Part shown: positions 1-9,370 of the stretch, piece after piece
Position numbering within the stretch: the stretch's first letter is position 1
Layout: the number at the start of each line of letters is the position of its first letter
The notes under the pieces: generated by a model
What the model was told of the DNA's origin: nothing
Seen by the model: only the letters and a program-made list of their open reading frames with translations
The model's database searches: none
NCBI GenBank assembly: GCA_012861695.1
Contig: JAAOOA010000056.1
Location: forward strand, 3,445,760 to 3,509,759
Source of the DNA: Trematomus loennbergii
Taxonomy: Eukaryota > Chordata > Actinopteri > Perciformes > Nototheniidae
Direction of reading: 5' to 3'
DNA length: 64,000 nt
Position numbers and translations under genes: made by a program

Positions 1-990
1 GCCCAAAACTTCACAGGTTTAGTAACGATGCAGCCATCAACGCATCTAACCGTATTATGGGGTGTCATCAAATGTCGTTGCCATGGCGACAGACCACTCG
101 CCATGAAGCACGATGTCGCTGTAAGTCCAATGGACACGGTCCGATCGTCCTCCAAACTTCGCTTGTATATCACCGGTCCAGCCCTCAACAGCTCTACGTC
201 AATTATGGGGTTTCTTCAAATGCCGTTGCCATGGCAACACAATGCTCGCCATGAAACACGGTTTTCTCATAACTTCAGTGAAAATGCTCCAAACGGCCCA
301 AAACTTCACAGGTTTAGTAACGATGCAGCCATCAACGCATCTAACCGTATTATGGGGTGTCATCAAATGCCGTTGCCATGGCGACAGACCACTCGCCATG
401 AAGCACGATGTCGCTGTAAGTCCAATGGACACGGTCCGATCGTCCTCCAAACTTCGCTTGTATATCACCGGTCCAGCCCTCAACAGCTCTACGTCAATTA
501 TGGGGTTTCTTCAAATGCCGTTGCCATGGCAACACAATGCTCGCCATGAAACACGGTTTTCTCATAACTTCAGTGAAAATGCTCCAAACGGCCCAAAACT
601 TCACAGGTTTAGTAACGATGCAGCCATCAACGCATCTAACCGTATTATGGGGTGTCATCAAATGCCGTTGCCATGGCGACAGACCACTCGCCATGAAGCA
701 CGATGTCGCTGTAAGTCCAATGGACACGGTCCGATCGTCCTCCAAACTTCGCTTGTATATCACCGGTCCAGCCCTCAACAGCTCTACGTCAATTATGGGG
801 TTTCTTCAAATGCCGTTGCCATGGTAACACAAGGCTCGCCATGAAACACGGTTTTCTCATAACTTCAGTGAAAATGCTCCAAACGGCCCAAAACTTCACA
901 GGTTTGGTAACGATGCAGCCATCCACACATCTAAGCGTATTATGGGATGTCATCAAATGCCGTTGGCATGGCGACAGATCATTCACCATC
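1..990. repeat. Dimeric satellite, 295-bp unit, about 3.4 copies
   Basis: Units begin at 1, 296, 591 and 886, exactly 295 bp apart. The first three are nearly identical and the fourth decays around 990. Each unit is itself a dimer: bases 1-148 and 149-295 align with each other (both hold a tatggggt...atcaaatg/ttcaaatg...gttgccatgg...cgccatgaa block), so the ancestral monomer was about 147-148 bp. The array starts before the window, so its full length is unknown. Open frames across it are a consequence of repetition, not coding. Confidence 0.95.
77..975. promoter_or_regulatory. Periodic RFX X-box-like palindromes in the satellite
   Basis: The B half of each unit has GTTGCCATGGCAAC at 225-238 and 520-533, and GTTGCCATGGTAAC at 815-828. 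The A half has GTTGCCATGGCGAC at 77-90, 372-385 and 667-680, with a further decayed copy at 962-975. The first form is a perfect palindrome matching the RFX-family X-box consensus (GTNRCC-RGYAAC). Spacing alternates 148 and 147 bp. Binding is an inference from the motif only. Confidence 0.5.
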
Positions 991-1517
991 AAGTTAGTTC
1001 ATGCAGTTATTCTGCTGCTTTTCCAAGCCTTTTTACTTTCTTTTCTTCTCTCATCACACATTCAAGCCCCCAGTGTTCATGTATCATTTCAATCTAAATT
1101 CTTCACTTTCTTCTTACACATTACATTTCAGCATAGCAGTTTAGCGTCAGATTTTCAGCATAAAGCATTCCCACTAGCAATTTCTTCAGGAATTGCATTC
1201 TCTAGTTACCCTTATTATATACACATGTTGGTGCTCTTTTTACCGATGTCCATGAAATTATTTCTAATTTAACATATTTTTGTTTACAGCACACAACGTT
1301 ATAATTAGTCCCTTTCTGCAAATGTCACAGGGCTGAGGCTTAAGGTATGTAGTCCACCTGTCGGGTGCCAGGCTTATGGGATGGACACAGAGGGTGATTT
1401 GGTTAAGATACCTTTTGTTAACCGCATGGTCTTGCTTTAATTGTTTGTTTTGTTTTCCTATGAAATTGGATGGAACAAAAACGTAGCCTCTTAAGCCACT
1501 TAATTCAATGGGAATGT
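991..1517. other. Unassigned spacer
   Basis: AT-rich sequence between the satellite and a solo LTR. I see no repeat, TIR or coding motif that I recognise. Confidence 0.5.
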
Positions 1518-2354
1518 TGTCGTTACAGTATGTTTGTAATTGTCTGCCCTGCCCTGAATCTTTCCTCCTTTGTGATCTCTTTGATCCCCTTGTTTCTTTA
1601 CCTGCCCTCGCCAGCTTTGTCTTGTCAATGTAATTGGTCTTGTCTCTGCCTGTCTGTCCAAGTGTTCTTTGTCAGTCTGTCTTCATTATACCAGTAAACA
1701 GTCATGGTTCCTCTACACCAGGGGTGTCAAACTCAAGGCCCGTGGGCCAAATCCGGCCCCCGCCTTCATTTTATGCGGCCCGCAAGAGCTTGCAAAGAAT
1801 GTAATACGTTTATTATACGGTTACATGTCGCTTTACAGAAGCAGGTTGCCCATAAACTACATGTCCCACAATGCATCTCGTTTTGTGACATGCGCACTGA
1901 AGAGACTTGCAATTATTTGCCCTAGACCTCTGCTTTCAGACGTAGTTAATTATGGAGTTATTACCCTATCCGATAATAATCCAATGCAGAGGCAATAATG
2001 TAATATAATACATTATTTTATATATATATATATTATATATGTATATTTATATTGTCTTAAAGTTACAACCGACCCTTTGAGTGCAACCATAATGCTGATG
2101 TGGTCCTCGATTAAATTTAGTTTGACACCCCTGCTCTAGTCGTTTCCTGTCTGCGTTTGCTACCTGTGGATTTTGCTCCTTGTGTTTCGTCATGTCATCC
2201 TGGTTTTTCCCGCATTTTCTTTGCGACTTTCCCTTTGTTTTACTCGCCTGTTTTTTCAGTTTTGTGTTCTTTTGGTACCAGCTTTAATTTAATAAAGCTA
2301 GCTTTACTTGCCTCTTTTTTGGGGTCCTGCCTTTCTTACCCCCACCCTGTGACA
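1518..2354 (+). repeat. Solo LTR (Gypsy-like), split by a hAT MITE
   Basis: Starts TGTCGTTACAG and ends CCCTGTGACA, with an AATAAA at about 2291 shortly before the end, as in teleost Ty3/Gypsy LTRs. The flanks aatgt (1513-1517) and aatgc (2355-2359) are a 4/5 match for a 5-bp TSD. Removing the nested MITE and one TSD copy leaves about 414 bp. No internal region is attached, so this is best read as a solo LTR left by LTR-LTR recombination. Confidence 0.7.
1719..2133. mobile_element. hAT MITE (CAGGGGTGTCAAACT ends)
   Basis: The left end CAGGGGTGTCAAACT is inverted at the right end AGTTTGACACCCCTG. The 8-bp flanks ctctacac and ctctagtc match at 6/8, in line with an aged hAT TSD. It is inserted inside the solo LTR at 1518-2354. 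There is no transposase sequence. A (TA)n tract lies at about 2018-2040. Confidence 0.85.
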
Positions 2355-3479
2355 AATGCAGCAGAATGTCCAGTTTAAAGTTATAATCCTTAAGAGTTGT
2401 ATATTATCTCCTTTGAAACAATGTGTGGCTGTCATTTCTTTGGCAGCAGCAATTGAATGTATTTGAACTCTGTGCAGACCTCACTGGTTTTCATTGTAGC
2501 TGGGGGAGTCTGCCTTTCCTGGAATTGGATTGCGAAGCAATGCATGAGGGAGTCGTTGGAAACAATGCATTCACGTACTGGACGCTGACCTTGCTTGCAT
2601 TTATAGGTGTCCTGTCAACATTTTAACAGATGTCTCCTTTATAATAAAGGTTTATGGGGAAAATGCTTTTAGCTGCAGTTCCGTGGTTGGCCACTCCAGC
2701 AAATTGTTCATGGACTTGCAGCAAACATTCAGAAATATCTTGTGATATTAAATTAAAAGGGGCCCCGATAATGCTCCTTCTCGGGTTCATATTTGTATTT
2801 AGTGTCTCTACTGGGACATGTCTCCATGCTTTTATGTTACATGCTACAGGAAAGGGAAAACCAGACAAAATCAAAATAGAGCCCCTTTACACCAAACTGT
2901 CAAAGTTCAAATTTAGGATTTTTAAGTAGTAAAATCCCATGTCTCTTGTTTACTTTGAAAGTTTATCCAAACTTAAATGCTGCTGCATCCTTTTTTACAT
3001 ACTCCTTCTACAAATATCTGTGCAATGCTTTTCTGTGCCACACTATGTCACTACTATTCTCCCAGGATACAAAGGGAGCCAGGTCATACATACAAAGAGG
3101 GGAAGGCTGAGCGAGAGCCTGAGGCATGCCAAGTATTACGTTTTTTCTCCTGTCTGTTTATATACAACTTTATTTCCAGGGTAAGTTCTAATCCATTAAT
3201 GCCAATTCTCCTGAGAAACACAAATAAGATCGCAAAACAAGGAAAATAAACCAAAAAACAGCAACGGGAAGTTTATTCTCAAATGTTGTTTATTGTGAAG
3301 TCATAGAGAGGGTGAAGTTCCTTTGCATGTCAATGATTATGTTGGGTTTGTGTTGAGCATGTGGCTAGAAAAATAAGTTATCTTTAGCCCGTTTTTACTT
3401 CCTTGACGTGTGAAGAGGGTTGCAATTAAATAGGTGCAAATTTAGGGGAAGTGTCCAAGATTTAGGTTGAAGGTTTTCG
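2355..3479. other. Unassigned spacer with one TTAA-family fragment
   Basis: AT-rich sequence before the fold-back element. Apart from the short TTAA-family fragment at 2753-2850, nothing recognisable. Short open frames here have no recognisable motifs. Confidence 0.4.
2753..2850 (+). mobile_element. 5' fragment of a TTAA-target MITE
   Basis: Begins at a TTAA and shares the stretch from atatttgtatttagtgtc through gggacatgtctccatgct with the complete element at 42295-42671. The homology ends at about 2850, so only one end survives. Confidence 0.6.
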
Positions 3480-3480
3480 A

Positions 3481-4072
3481 TGGCAAGCCATTTGAGTATT
3501 TATTCCATATCCTTGATATCAGACGGCAGCTGCCTACACTAGTTGGCTCTTGGATTTCACTTGTTAGATATATGTGACACTAGTTTGGCACTCTGCTTTA
3601 CTAGTTCAATAAAACATTATACTAGTCACTCTTTTTCAGCAACTAGTGGCACTTTTGTCCGACAAGTTACCACAAAGCCTTACTAGTGACACCAGGAGCA
3701 GCACTAGTAGCACCAAAGTACCAACATGTAAGCTTTTTGATGAACTAGTGACCCTCTGCCCATACTAGTGACACTATGGCAAGCCATTTGAGTATTTATT
3801 CCATATCCTTGATATCAGACGGCAGCTGCCTACACTAGTTGGCTCTTTGATTTCACTTGTTAGATATATGGTCAAACTAGTTTGGCACTCTGCTTTACTA
3901 GTTAAATAAAACATTATACTAGTCACTCTTTTTCAGCAACTAGTGGCACTTTTGTCGACTAGTTAGCACATAAGCCTTACTAGTTACGCCCAGGAGCAGC
4001 ACTAGTAGAGCCAAAGTCCCAACTTGTAAGCTTTTTGATGAACTAGTGACCCTCTGACCGTACTAGTGACGC
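3481..4072. repeat. 296-bp tandem duplication of the left arm tip
   Basis: The segment beginning tggcaagccatttgagt occurs at 3481 and again at 3777, with the same series of ACTAGT-containing spacers through to the ctctg-tactagtgac segment. The right arm has one copy only. The duplicated units differ at several hexamers, for example gacaagttacc versus gactagttagc. Confidence 0.85.
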
Positions 4073-4433
4073 TAAAAGTCTTACAAGTTAACTAGTGCGC
4101 TGCAAAAGCTCTGACATGTTAACTAGTTACACAAAAGAAGCACAACTAGTTAACTAGTGGCATACATTTGTCTGCACTAGTTAACTAGTAGCACCCAGAA
4201 TCACTCACTAGTTAACTAGTAAAGGCAAAAGGTTCACTAGTTAACTAGTTGACGCCTCTTTTGACCTTACTAGTTAACTAGTGGGGCTCAAAATGTCTAC
4301 ACGTTAACTAGTGAACCCTTTGCCCTTTACTAGTTAACTAGTGAGATACATTTAAATTCAACTAGTGAACTAGTGAGGCTTAAAATGTTCACTAGTAGTA
4401 CTAGTGTATCCCAAATGTGCACTAGTCACACTA

Positions 4434-4713
4434 GTTGCACAGAATGCTAATGAGGAGGAGGGGAAAGAATGCATCGAGGTCTCCTATTGGCCCTAAGCTA
4501 TAGAGCGCCACCCAGCCCAAATAGTTTCTTTAAGAGCTTAAATACACTGTGTTTTAAAATACAGTCATATGACCATATTTACAGAAATATAAAACAAAAG
4601 TATTTGTGTAATTATGATCATATGACTGTTTATCAAATTAGGTAAGAACATTGAAGATTTGTTAAAATTAGAAAGTTGCCTTAGGACTGCAGACAGGAAT
4701 ATAGATCCTCTTT
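4434..4713. repeat. Arm segment without ACTAGT, containing its own inverted repeat
   Basis: About 280 bp free of the hexamer, mirrored at 6571-6840 in the right arm. Inside it CAGTCATATGA (4562-4572) and TCATATGACTG (4618-4628) form a small stem, preserved in the right arm at 6661-6727. This may be an older MITE trapped in the arm before it was inverted and duplicated. Confidence 0.7.
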
Positions 4714-5243
4714 AAAACATTTTATTAAGCTGCAATTTGAAAGGTGCTTGGATTAGAATAGCATTGTGATAACAGAGTGACATTAGTGATGGATAGAAAG
4801 AGGAAGTAACCCTCTTCTGATCACAGCTTTGAGAGATCGCCTTGACTTCCGTAAATATTAGTCTAAGGCAAAATATGGAGAGGTTGTTTATCATACAGAT
4901 CTATCGTTATCCTGATTTTAAGATCTGTCCAGTGCTTCTGCTTTATTCATTTCATGAGCACCGCTTATAAAATGTCCCACGATCATATACTTTTGTGTCT
5001 CGAGTGCCGGTGTTCTCACACACAAGCATACGCACATTCGCACCAACAAAAAAACACACACAAAGCGGAACAAAGCAGAAACAGAAACATGTATTTTTCT
5101 AGCAAAAACACACTGACTGACTTCCCACGGACAATATGTTAACAGTAGGCACTAAATACCCGACTGATACCTCACGTCTTCGAGACGTTGCTAAAAACGT
5201 TGCAGGAGAATGCTCTCCCTCACAGAGCTGAACTGACCAATCA
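4714..5243. other. Left-arm-specific segment
   Basis: About 530 bp present in the left arm and absent from the right. The right arm passes directly from gacccagattcag to ttttaaagaggatc at about 6570, whereas the left arm has this block between the matching positions. It is either an insertion on the left or a deletion on the right. It carries no ACTAGT repeats and no coding motif I recognise. Confidence 0.7.
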
Positions 5244-5881
5244 GAATCTGGGTCCCGCCTGCTTCATTTGCATATGGCTGACTAGTTAACGTGTTGGCCA
5301 TATGAACGGCAACTAGTTAACTAGTGGATACATATTGCAGCTTACACGTTAACTAGTGAAGGCAAAATGTGCACTAGTCGCACTAGTTGAAGCCTGTTTT
5401 GGTCTTACAAGCTGACTAGTGAGGCTCAAAATGTGCACTAGTTAACTAGTGAGGTCCAAATTGTCCACTAGATGCACTAGTACAATTGTTTTACCTTACT
5501 AGTTAACTAGTTACACACACTTTATCTCACTAGTTAACTAGTGAAGCCTTAGAGGAGTCACTAGTAAACTAGTGACACAGATGTTTTTCTTACTAGTTAA
5601 CTAGTGGAGGGCATTTTTTCTCACTAGTCAGGTTCTGTTATGAACATGTTAGACTTTGACCTTACATGTTACACATTTTTCTTACATGTAAGGCCTTTCC
5701 TTCAACTAGTTTGGCTTTTTTTGCACTAGTGAGCAACTGTTTGCAACTAGTTAGATGTTGATTCAACATGGCTTTTTCCTAAACTAGTGGATATTTTGAG
5801 CCCACTAGTTGTGGTTTTCTTCTCTCTAGTTCAACACAATGACTAACTAGTTGACATGTACGTGCAACTAGTTAACTAGTG

Positions 5882-5929
5882 AATTGTTTCAAAGTCATAC
5901 ATGTTGACTAGTGCATTTTTTGACACATC
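5882..5929. other. Central loop of the fold-back element
   Basis: Non-mirrored spacer between the inner arm ends. The left arm ends ...caactagttaactagtg and the right arm restarts cactagtaaactagttg.... It contains one ACTAGT and one ACATGT. Confidence 0.7.
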
Positions 5930-7713
5930 ACTAGTAAACTAGTTGTACGTACATGTCAACTAGTTAGTCATTGTGTTGAACTAGAGAGAAGAAAACCACA
6001 ACTAGTGGGCTCAAAATATCCACTAGTTTAGGAAAAAGCCATACATGTTGAATCAATATCTAACTAGTTGCATACAGTTGCTCACTAGTGCAAAAAAAGC
6101 CAAACTAGTTGAAGGAAAGGCCTTACATGTAAGAAAAATGTGTAACATGTACGGTCAAAGTCTAACATGTTTATAACAGAACCTGACTAGTGAGAAAAAA
6201 TGCCCTCCACTAGTTAACTAGTAAGAAAAACATCTGTGTCACTCGTTTACTAGTGACTCCTCTAAGGCTTCACTAGTTAACTAGTGAGATAAAGTGTGTG
6301 TAACTAGTTAACTAGTAAGGTAAAACAATTGTACTAGTGTATCTAGTGACAATTTGGACCTAACTAGTTAACTAGTGCATATTTTGAGCCTCACTAGTCA
6401 GCTTGTAAGACCAAAACAGGCTTCAACTAGTTAACTAGTGAACATTTTGCCTTCACTAGTTAACGTGTAAGCTGCAATATGCATCCACTAGTTAACTAGT
6501 TGTCGTTCATATGGCCGACACGTTAACTAGTCAGCCATATGCAAATGAAGCAGGCGGGACCCAGATTCAGTTTTAAAGAGGATCTATATTCCTGTCTGCA
6601 GTCCTAAGGCAACTTTCTAATTTTAACAAAGTCTTCAATGTTCTTACCTAATTTGATAAACAGTCATATGATCATAATTACAAAAATACTTTTGTTTTAT
6701 ATTTTTGTAAATATGGTCATATGACTGTATTTTAAGCTCTTAAAGAAACTATTTGGGCTGGGTGGCGCTCTATAGCTTAGGGCCAATAGGAGACCTCGAT
6801 GCCTTCTTTCCCCTCCTCCTCATTAGCATTCTGTGCAACTAGTGCGCATTTGGGATCCACTAGTACTACTAGTGAACATTTTAAGCCTCACAAGTGGAAT
6901 TTAAATGTATCTCACTAGTTAACTAGTAAAGGGTAAAGGGTTCACTAGTTAACGTGTAGACATTTTGAGCCCCACTAGTTAACTAGTAAGGTCAAAAGAG
7001 GCGTCAACTAGTTAACTAGTGAACCTTTTGCCTTTACTAGTTAACTAGTGAGCGATTCTGGGTGCTACTAGTTAACTAGTGCAGACAAATGTATGCCACT
7101 AGTTAACTAGTTGTGCTTTCTTTTGTGTAACTAGTTAACATGTCAGAGCTTTTGCAGCGCACTAGTTAACTTGTAAGACTTTTAGCGTCACTAGTACGGT
7201 CAGAGGGTCACTAGTTCATCAAAAAGCTTACAAGTTGGGACTTTTGCTCTACTAGTGCTGCTCCTGGCGTCACTAGTAAGGCTTATGTGGTAACTAGTCG
7301 GACAAAAGTGCCACTAGTTGCTGAAAAAGAGTGACTAGTATAATGTTTTATTTAACTAGTAAAGCAGAGTGCCAAACTAGTTTGACCATATATCTAACAA
7401 GTGAAATCAAAGAGCCAACTAGTGCAGGCAGCTGCCGTCTGATATCATGGATATGGAATAAATACTCAAATGCCTTGCCATAGTTTTCTGGAAGTGTGTG
7501 CGTGTAGACATGTGTAATTCAAATAAAGTGAGCAGCACCTCATTAGCAGCGCTGTGATACCTGATCTGATCATACATCAAACCTGTTTGACTTTGTCCGA
7601 GGGCCTGCCGTTTGAAATCCCCACCTCTGACTTTAATGGCTGTTTTCACAAAGATTTCTCGAATCCTGAATCTCAAAGACACACATTTAAAGACATGTGT
7701 GAGTGCATGATAC

Positions 7714-8087
7714 GTGTGTGAGCGGTGTCAGCTGCCGTTTGAGAGGGTCAAGAAAGCCCTCTGTGGTAAACCGCTCCTATACACTCCTAAAATCTCTCTC
7801 CCTTTCCTGTTGCAGACCAACGCCTCGAACAGCGGGGTGGGGGGCGTTTTGTCCCAGGAGGTCAAGGGGGTCGACCGCCCTGTACTGTACATTAAGCTGG
7901 CTCAGCGGGAGGTGAACTACAGTACGGTGGAAAAGGAGTGCATCGCCATACGGTGGGCGGTCGGCGCCCTGCGTTACTACTTCCTGGGGCGCCCTTTCAC
8001 CCTCTGGTCGGACCATGCCCCGCTCCAGTGGCTCCCCCGCATGAAGGATGCCAACGCCCGGATCACTAGGGGTATGTGGCAGCGGGG
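7714..8087 (+). pseudogene. Ty3/Gypsy RNase H fragment
   Basis: The translation from about 7740 to 8075 matches the end of a Ty3/Gypsy reverse transcriptase and its RNase H: a VKKAL segment, then the first catalytic block as QTNAS where the family has QTDAS, then NYSTVEKECIAIRWAV, SDHAPLQW and RMKDANARITR. The first catalytic Asp is therefore Asn. After about 8075 the frame runs directly into an LTR-like sequence, so the tether, integrase and any chromodomain are missing. RT motifs upstream of RNase H are also absent. This is a dead internal-deletion remnant, unrelated in position to the Gypsy copy at 24-28 kb. Confidence 0.85.
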
Positions 8088-8405
8088 TGTGGTTAGAGCG
8101 CCGGCTGCTGGAGTGATGGGAGTGGCTCGGCCGGAGACCAGACAGCTGATCAGAATCAGGTAATCAGTCACTCAATAAAAGCATGTTGGTAACCTGGTTC
8201 TGGTCTCTTACAGTATGCTGGGTCCTGGAGGAGCTAACGCCAGCCCAGAAAAGCCCCACCTGGGAGCGTATAGTGTGGACGTGTTTTTCGTTGTGGACTA
8301 TTTTATGTTGCGCCTTGTTTTTTGTTTCACTAGATTAAACGTTTTTCACAAACAATCCCTCATCTCCTTCCGTTTTTCCACCTGGGTGAGCAGAGCACTC
8401 TCACA
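8088..8405 (+). repeat. Candidate 3' LTR of the Gypsy fragment
   Basis: Begins TGTGGTTAGAGC just after a G-rich tract (cagcgggg) and ends ACTCTCACA, with ATTAAA at about 8334 as a possible polyadenylation signal. The TG...CA ends and its position after RNase H suggest a 3' LTR. No second copy lies in the window, so the limits are provisional. Confidence 0.5.
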
Positions 8406-8814
8406 GTGTTGATTGTTAAAGCACTTTACCCATATCCCCGGTCTCCTGTCGGCTCTATTTGAGCAGAGCAATTTAGTTGAATTGCTCCAGAAAATCGGCA
8501 GCTGTACAAATGAAGAGCAGGATGTATAGCAATGAAGCACTCACGTTGACCACTTCACAGAGCAGGGGGAGGGGGGAAGGCACGGCATGATTGCCAAGAC
8601 AGTTTGCAGCCAGAATGTTGGATCTATTGGCTCTAGTCAGCACAATGCAAACTTTAGTACATACAGTAGATGCACATTAACAGTTTGAGGAGATTATGGA
8701 GGAGATTTTAGCAAAAGATCAAGAGAATGTATGACTTATACTGCTTAGGGCGACTTTCAGAGTAATGTGGTGAAATATATATACCTGAATGAGTCTGTTT
8801 TTCTGAATGAGAAT
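8406..8814. other. Unassigned spacer
   Basis: Between the Gypsy remnant and the next LTR element. I recognise nothing in it. Confidence 0.4.
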
Positions 8815-9349
8815 TGTTATGGCAGAATGTTTATCACAGCGTATTTCTGGTATATTCATTAATGTCACATGGTATTAAGCAACAGTATAGTGGACGGTGT
8901 GTTGTTCATTTGGTTTGCTGGAAGGAGGCCCATCTATAGGCAACCAGCTGAAACTCTTCACCAGCAGTTGTATACATTGGCATGTGGGGTAGCTGCTAAA
9001 TAAGGTCATGAAATCTGGGATCATGTAGAACTCAGAGGATGCAACATGTATGACTGTATAAGGTTGGAACATGTCCAAGTTTAGGAGAACTGACAATGTG
9101 TGTGCGCGCGCGTTAAACATGTTGAGGGAACATGTTCGTGTGTCATTTAGAAAAGTATATCTAGCCCTGTGTTTCTTGTATTCATTGGGGGGCAGTTCCG
9201 CGATTGGCTGTGGCAGCAGGTGATGTACTCCCCATTATTGTTTGTTTGTTGCAACAACTAAATAATAATCAGCTATATCTGTTTTGTGTTTTATTGATTC
9301 CTCTCTGTTTCATTCTTTCCTGTTGTGTGAGTGCTGGATCTCCACAACA
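8815..9349 (+). repeat. 5' LTR
   Basis: TGTTATGG...CCACAACA, 535 bp. Compared with the 3' LTR it has a ~10-bp extra stretch near 8975 and a longer GT/GC run near 9105, so the two LTRs have had time to diverge. Confidence 0.8.
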
Positions 9350-9352
9350 TTT

Positions 9353-9370
9353 TGGAGGTCCTACCGAGAT
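9353..9370 (+). promoter_or_regulatory. Primer-binding site, tRNA-Thr-like
   Basis: TGGAGGTCCTACCGAGAT lies 3 nt after the LTR CA. It resembles the complement of the 3' end of tRNA-Thr (about 3 mismatches from the family sequence as I recall it). The tRNA assignment is tentative; its role as a PBS is well supported by position. Confidence 0.65.

Larger units (their letters stand above)
3480..7481. mobile_element. 4-kb fold-back element with arms of repeated ACTAGT
   Basis: The left half (from 3480) is repeated in inverse orientation up to 7481: ATGGCAAGCCATTTGAG at the left is mirrored by ctcaaatgccttgccat at the right. The arms meet around an asymmetric ~48-bp loop (5882-5929). By hand count there are about 120 exact ACTAGT hexamers, many paired as the 14-bp palindrome ACTAGTTAACTAGT every 29-33 bp, separated by unrelated ~16-bp spacers. 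Spacers and variant hexamers (ACATGT, ACACGT, ACAAGT) are mostly conserved at mirror positions. The flanks ggttttcg and agttttct match at 6/8, a possible TSD. No coding sequence is evident. The architecture resembles Drosophila FB or sea urchin TU fold-back elements; the superfamily is unknown. Confidence 0.85.

Noticed and set aside
28..992. Open frames of 94-200 codons on both strands of the satellite
   Set aside because: They come from a 295-bp repeat with few stops, exist in several frames at once, and drift in frame because 295 is not a multiple of 3.
4081..4440. CRISPR-like look of regular 14-bp palindromes with ~16-bp unique spacers
   Set aside because: The surroundings are eukaryotic transposons, repeats are far shorter than CRISPR repeats, the spacers are mirrored in the opposite arm, and there are no cas genes.
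3480..7481. Palindrome as an assembly or chimeric-read artefact
   Set aside because: The arms differ by substitutions, a 296-bp duplication and a ~530-bp arm-specific block, so one is not a mirrored copy of the same reads.
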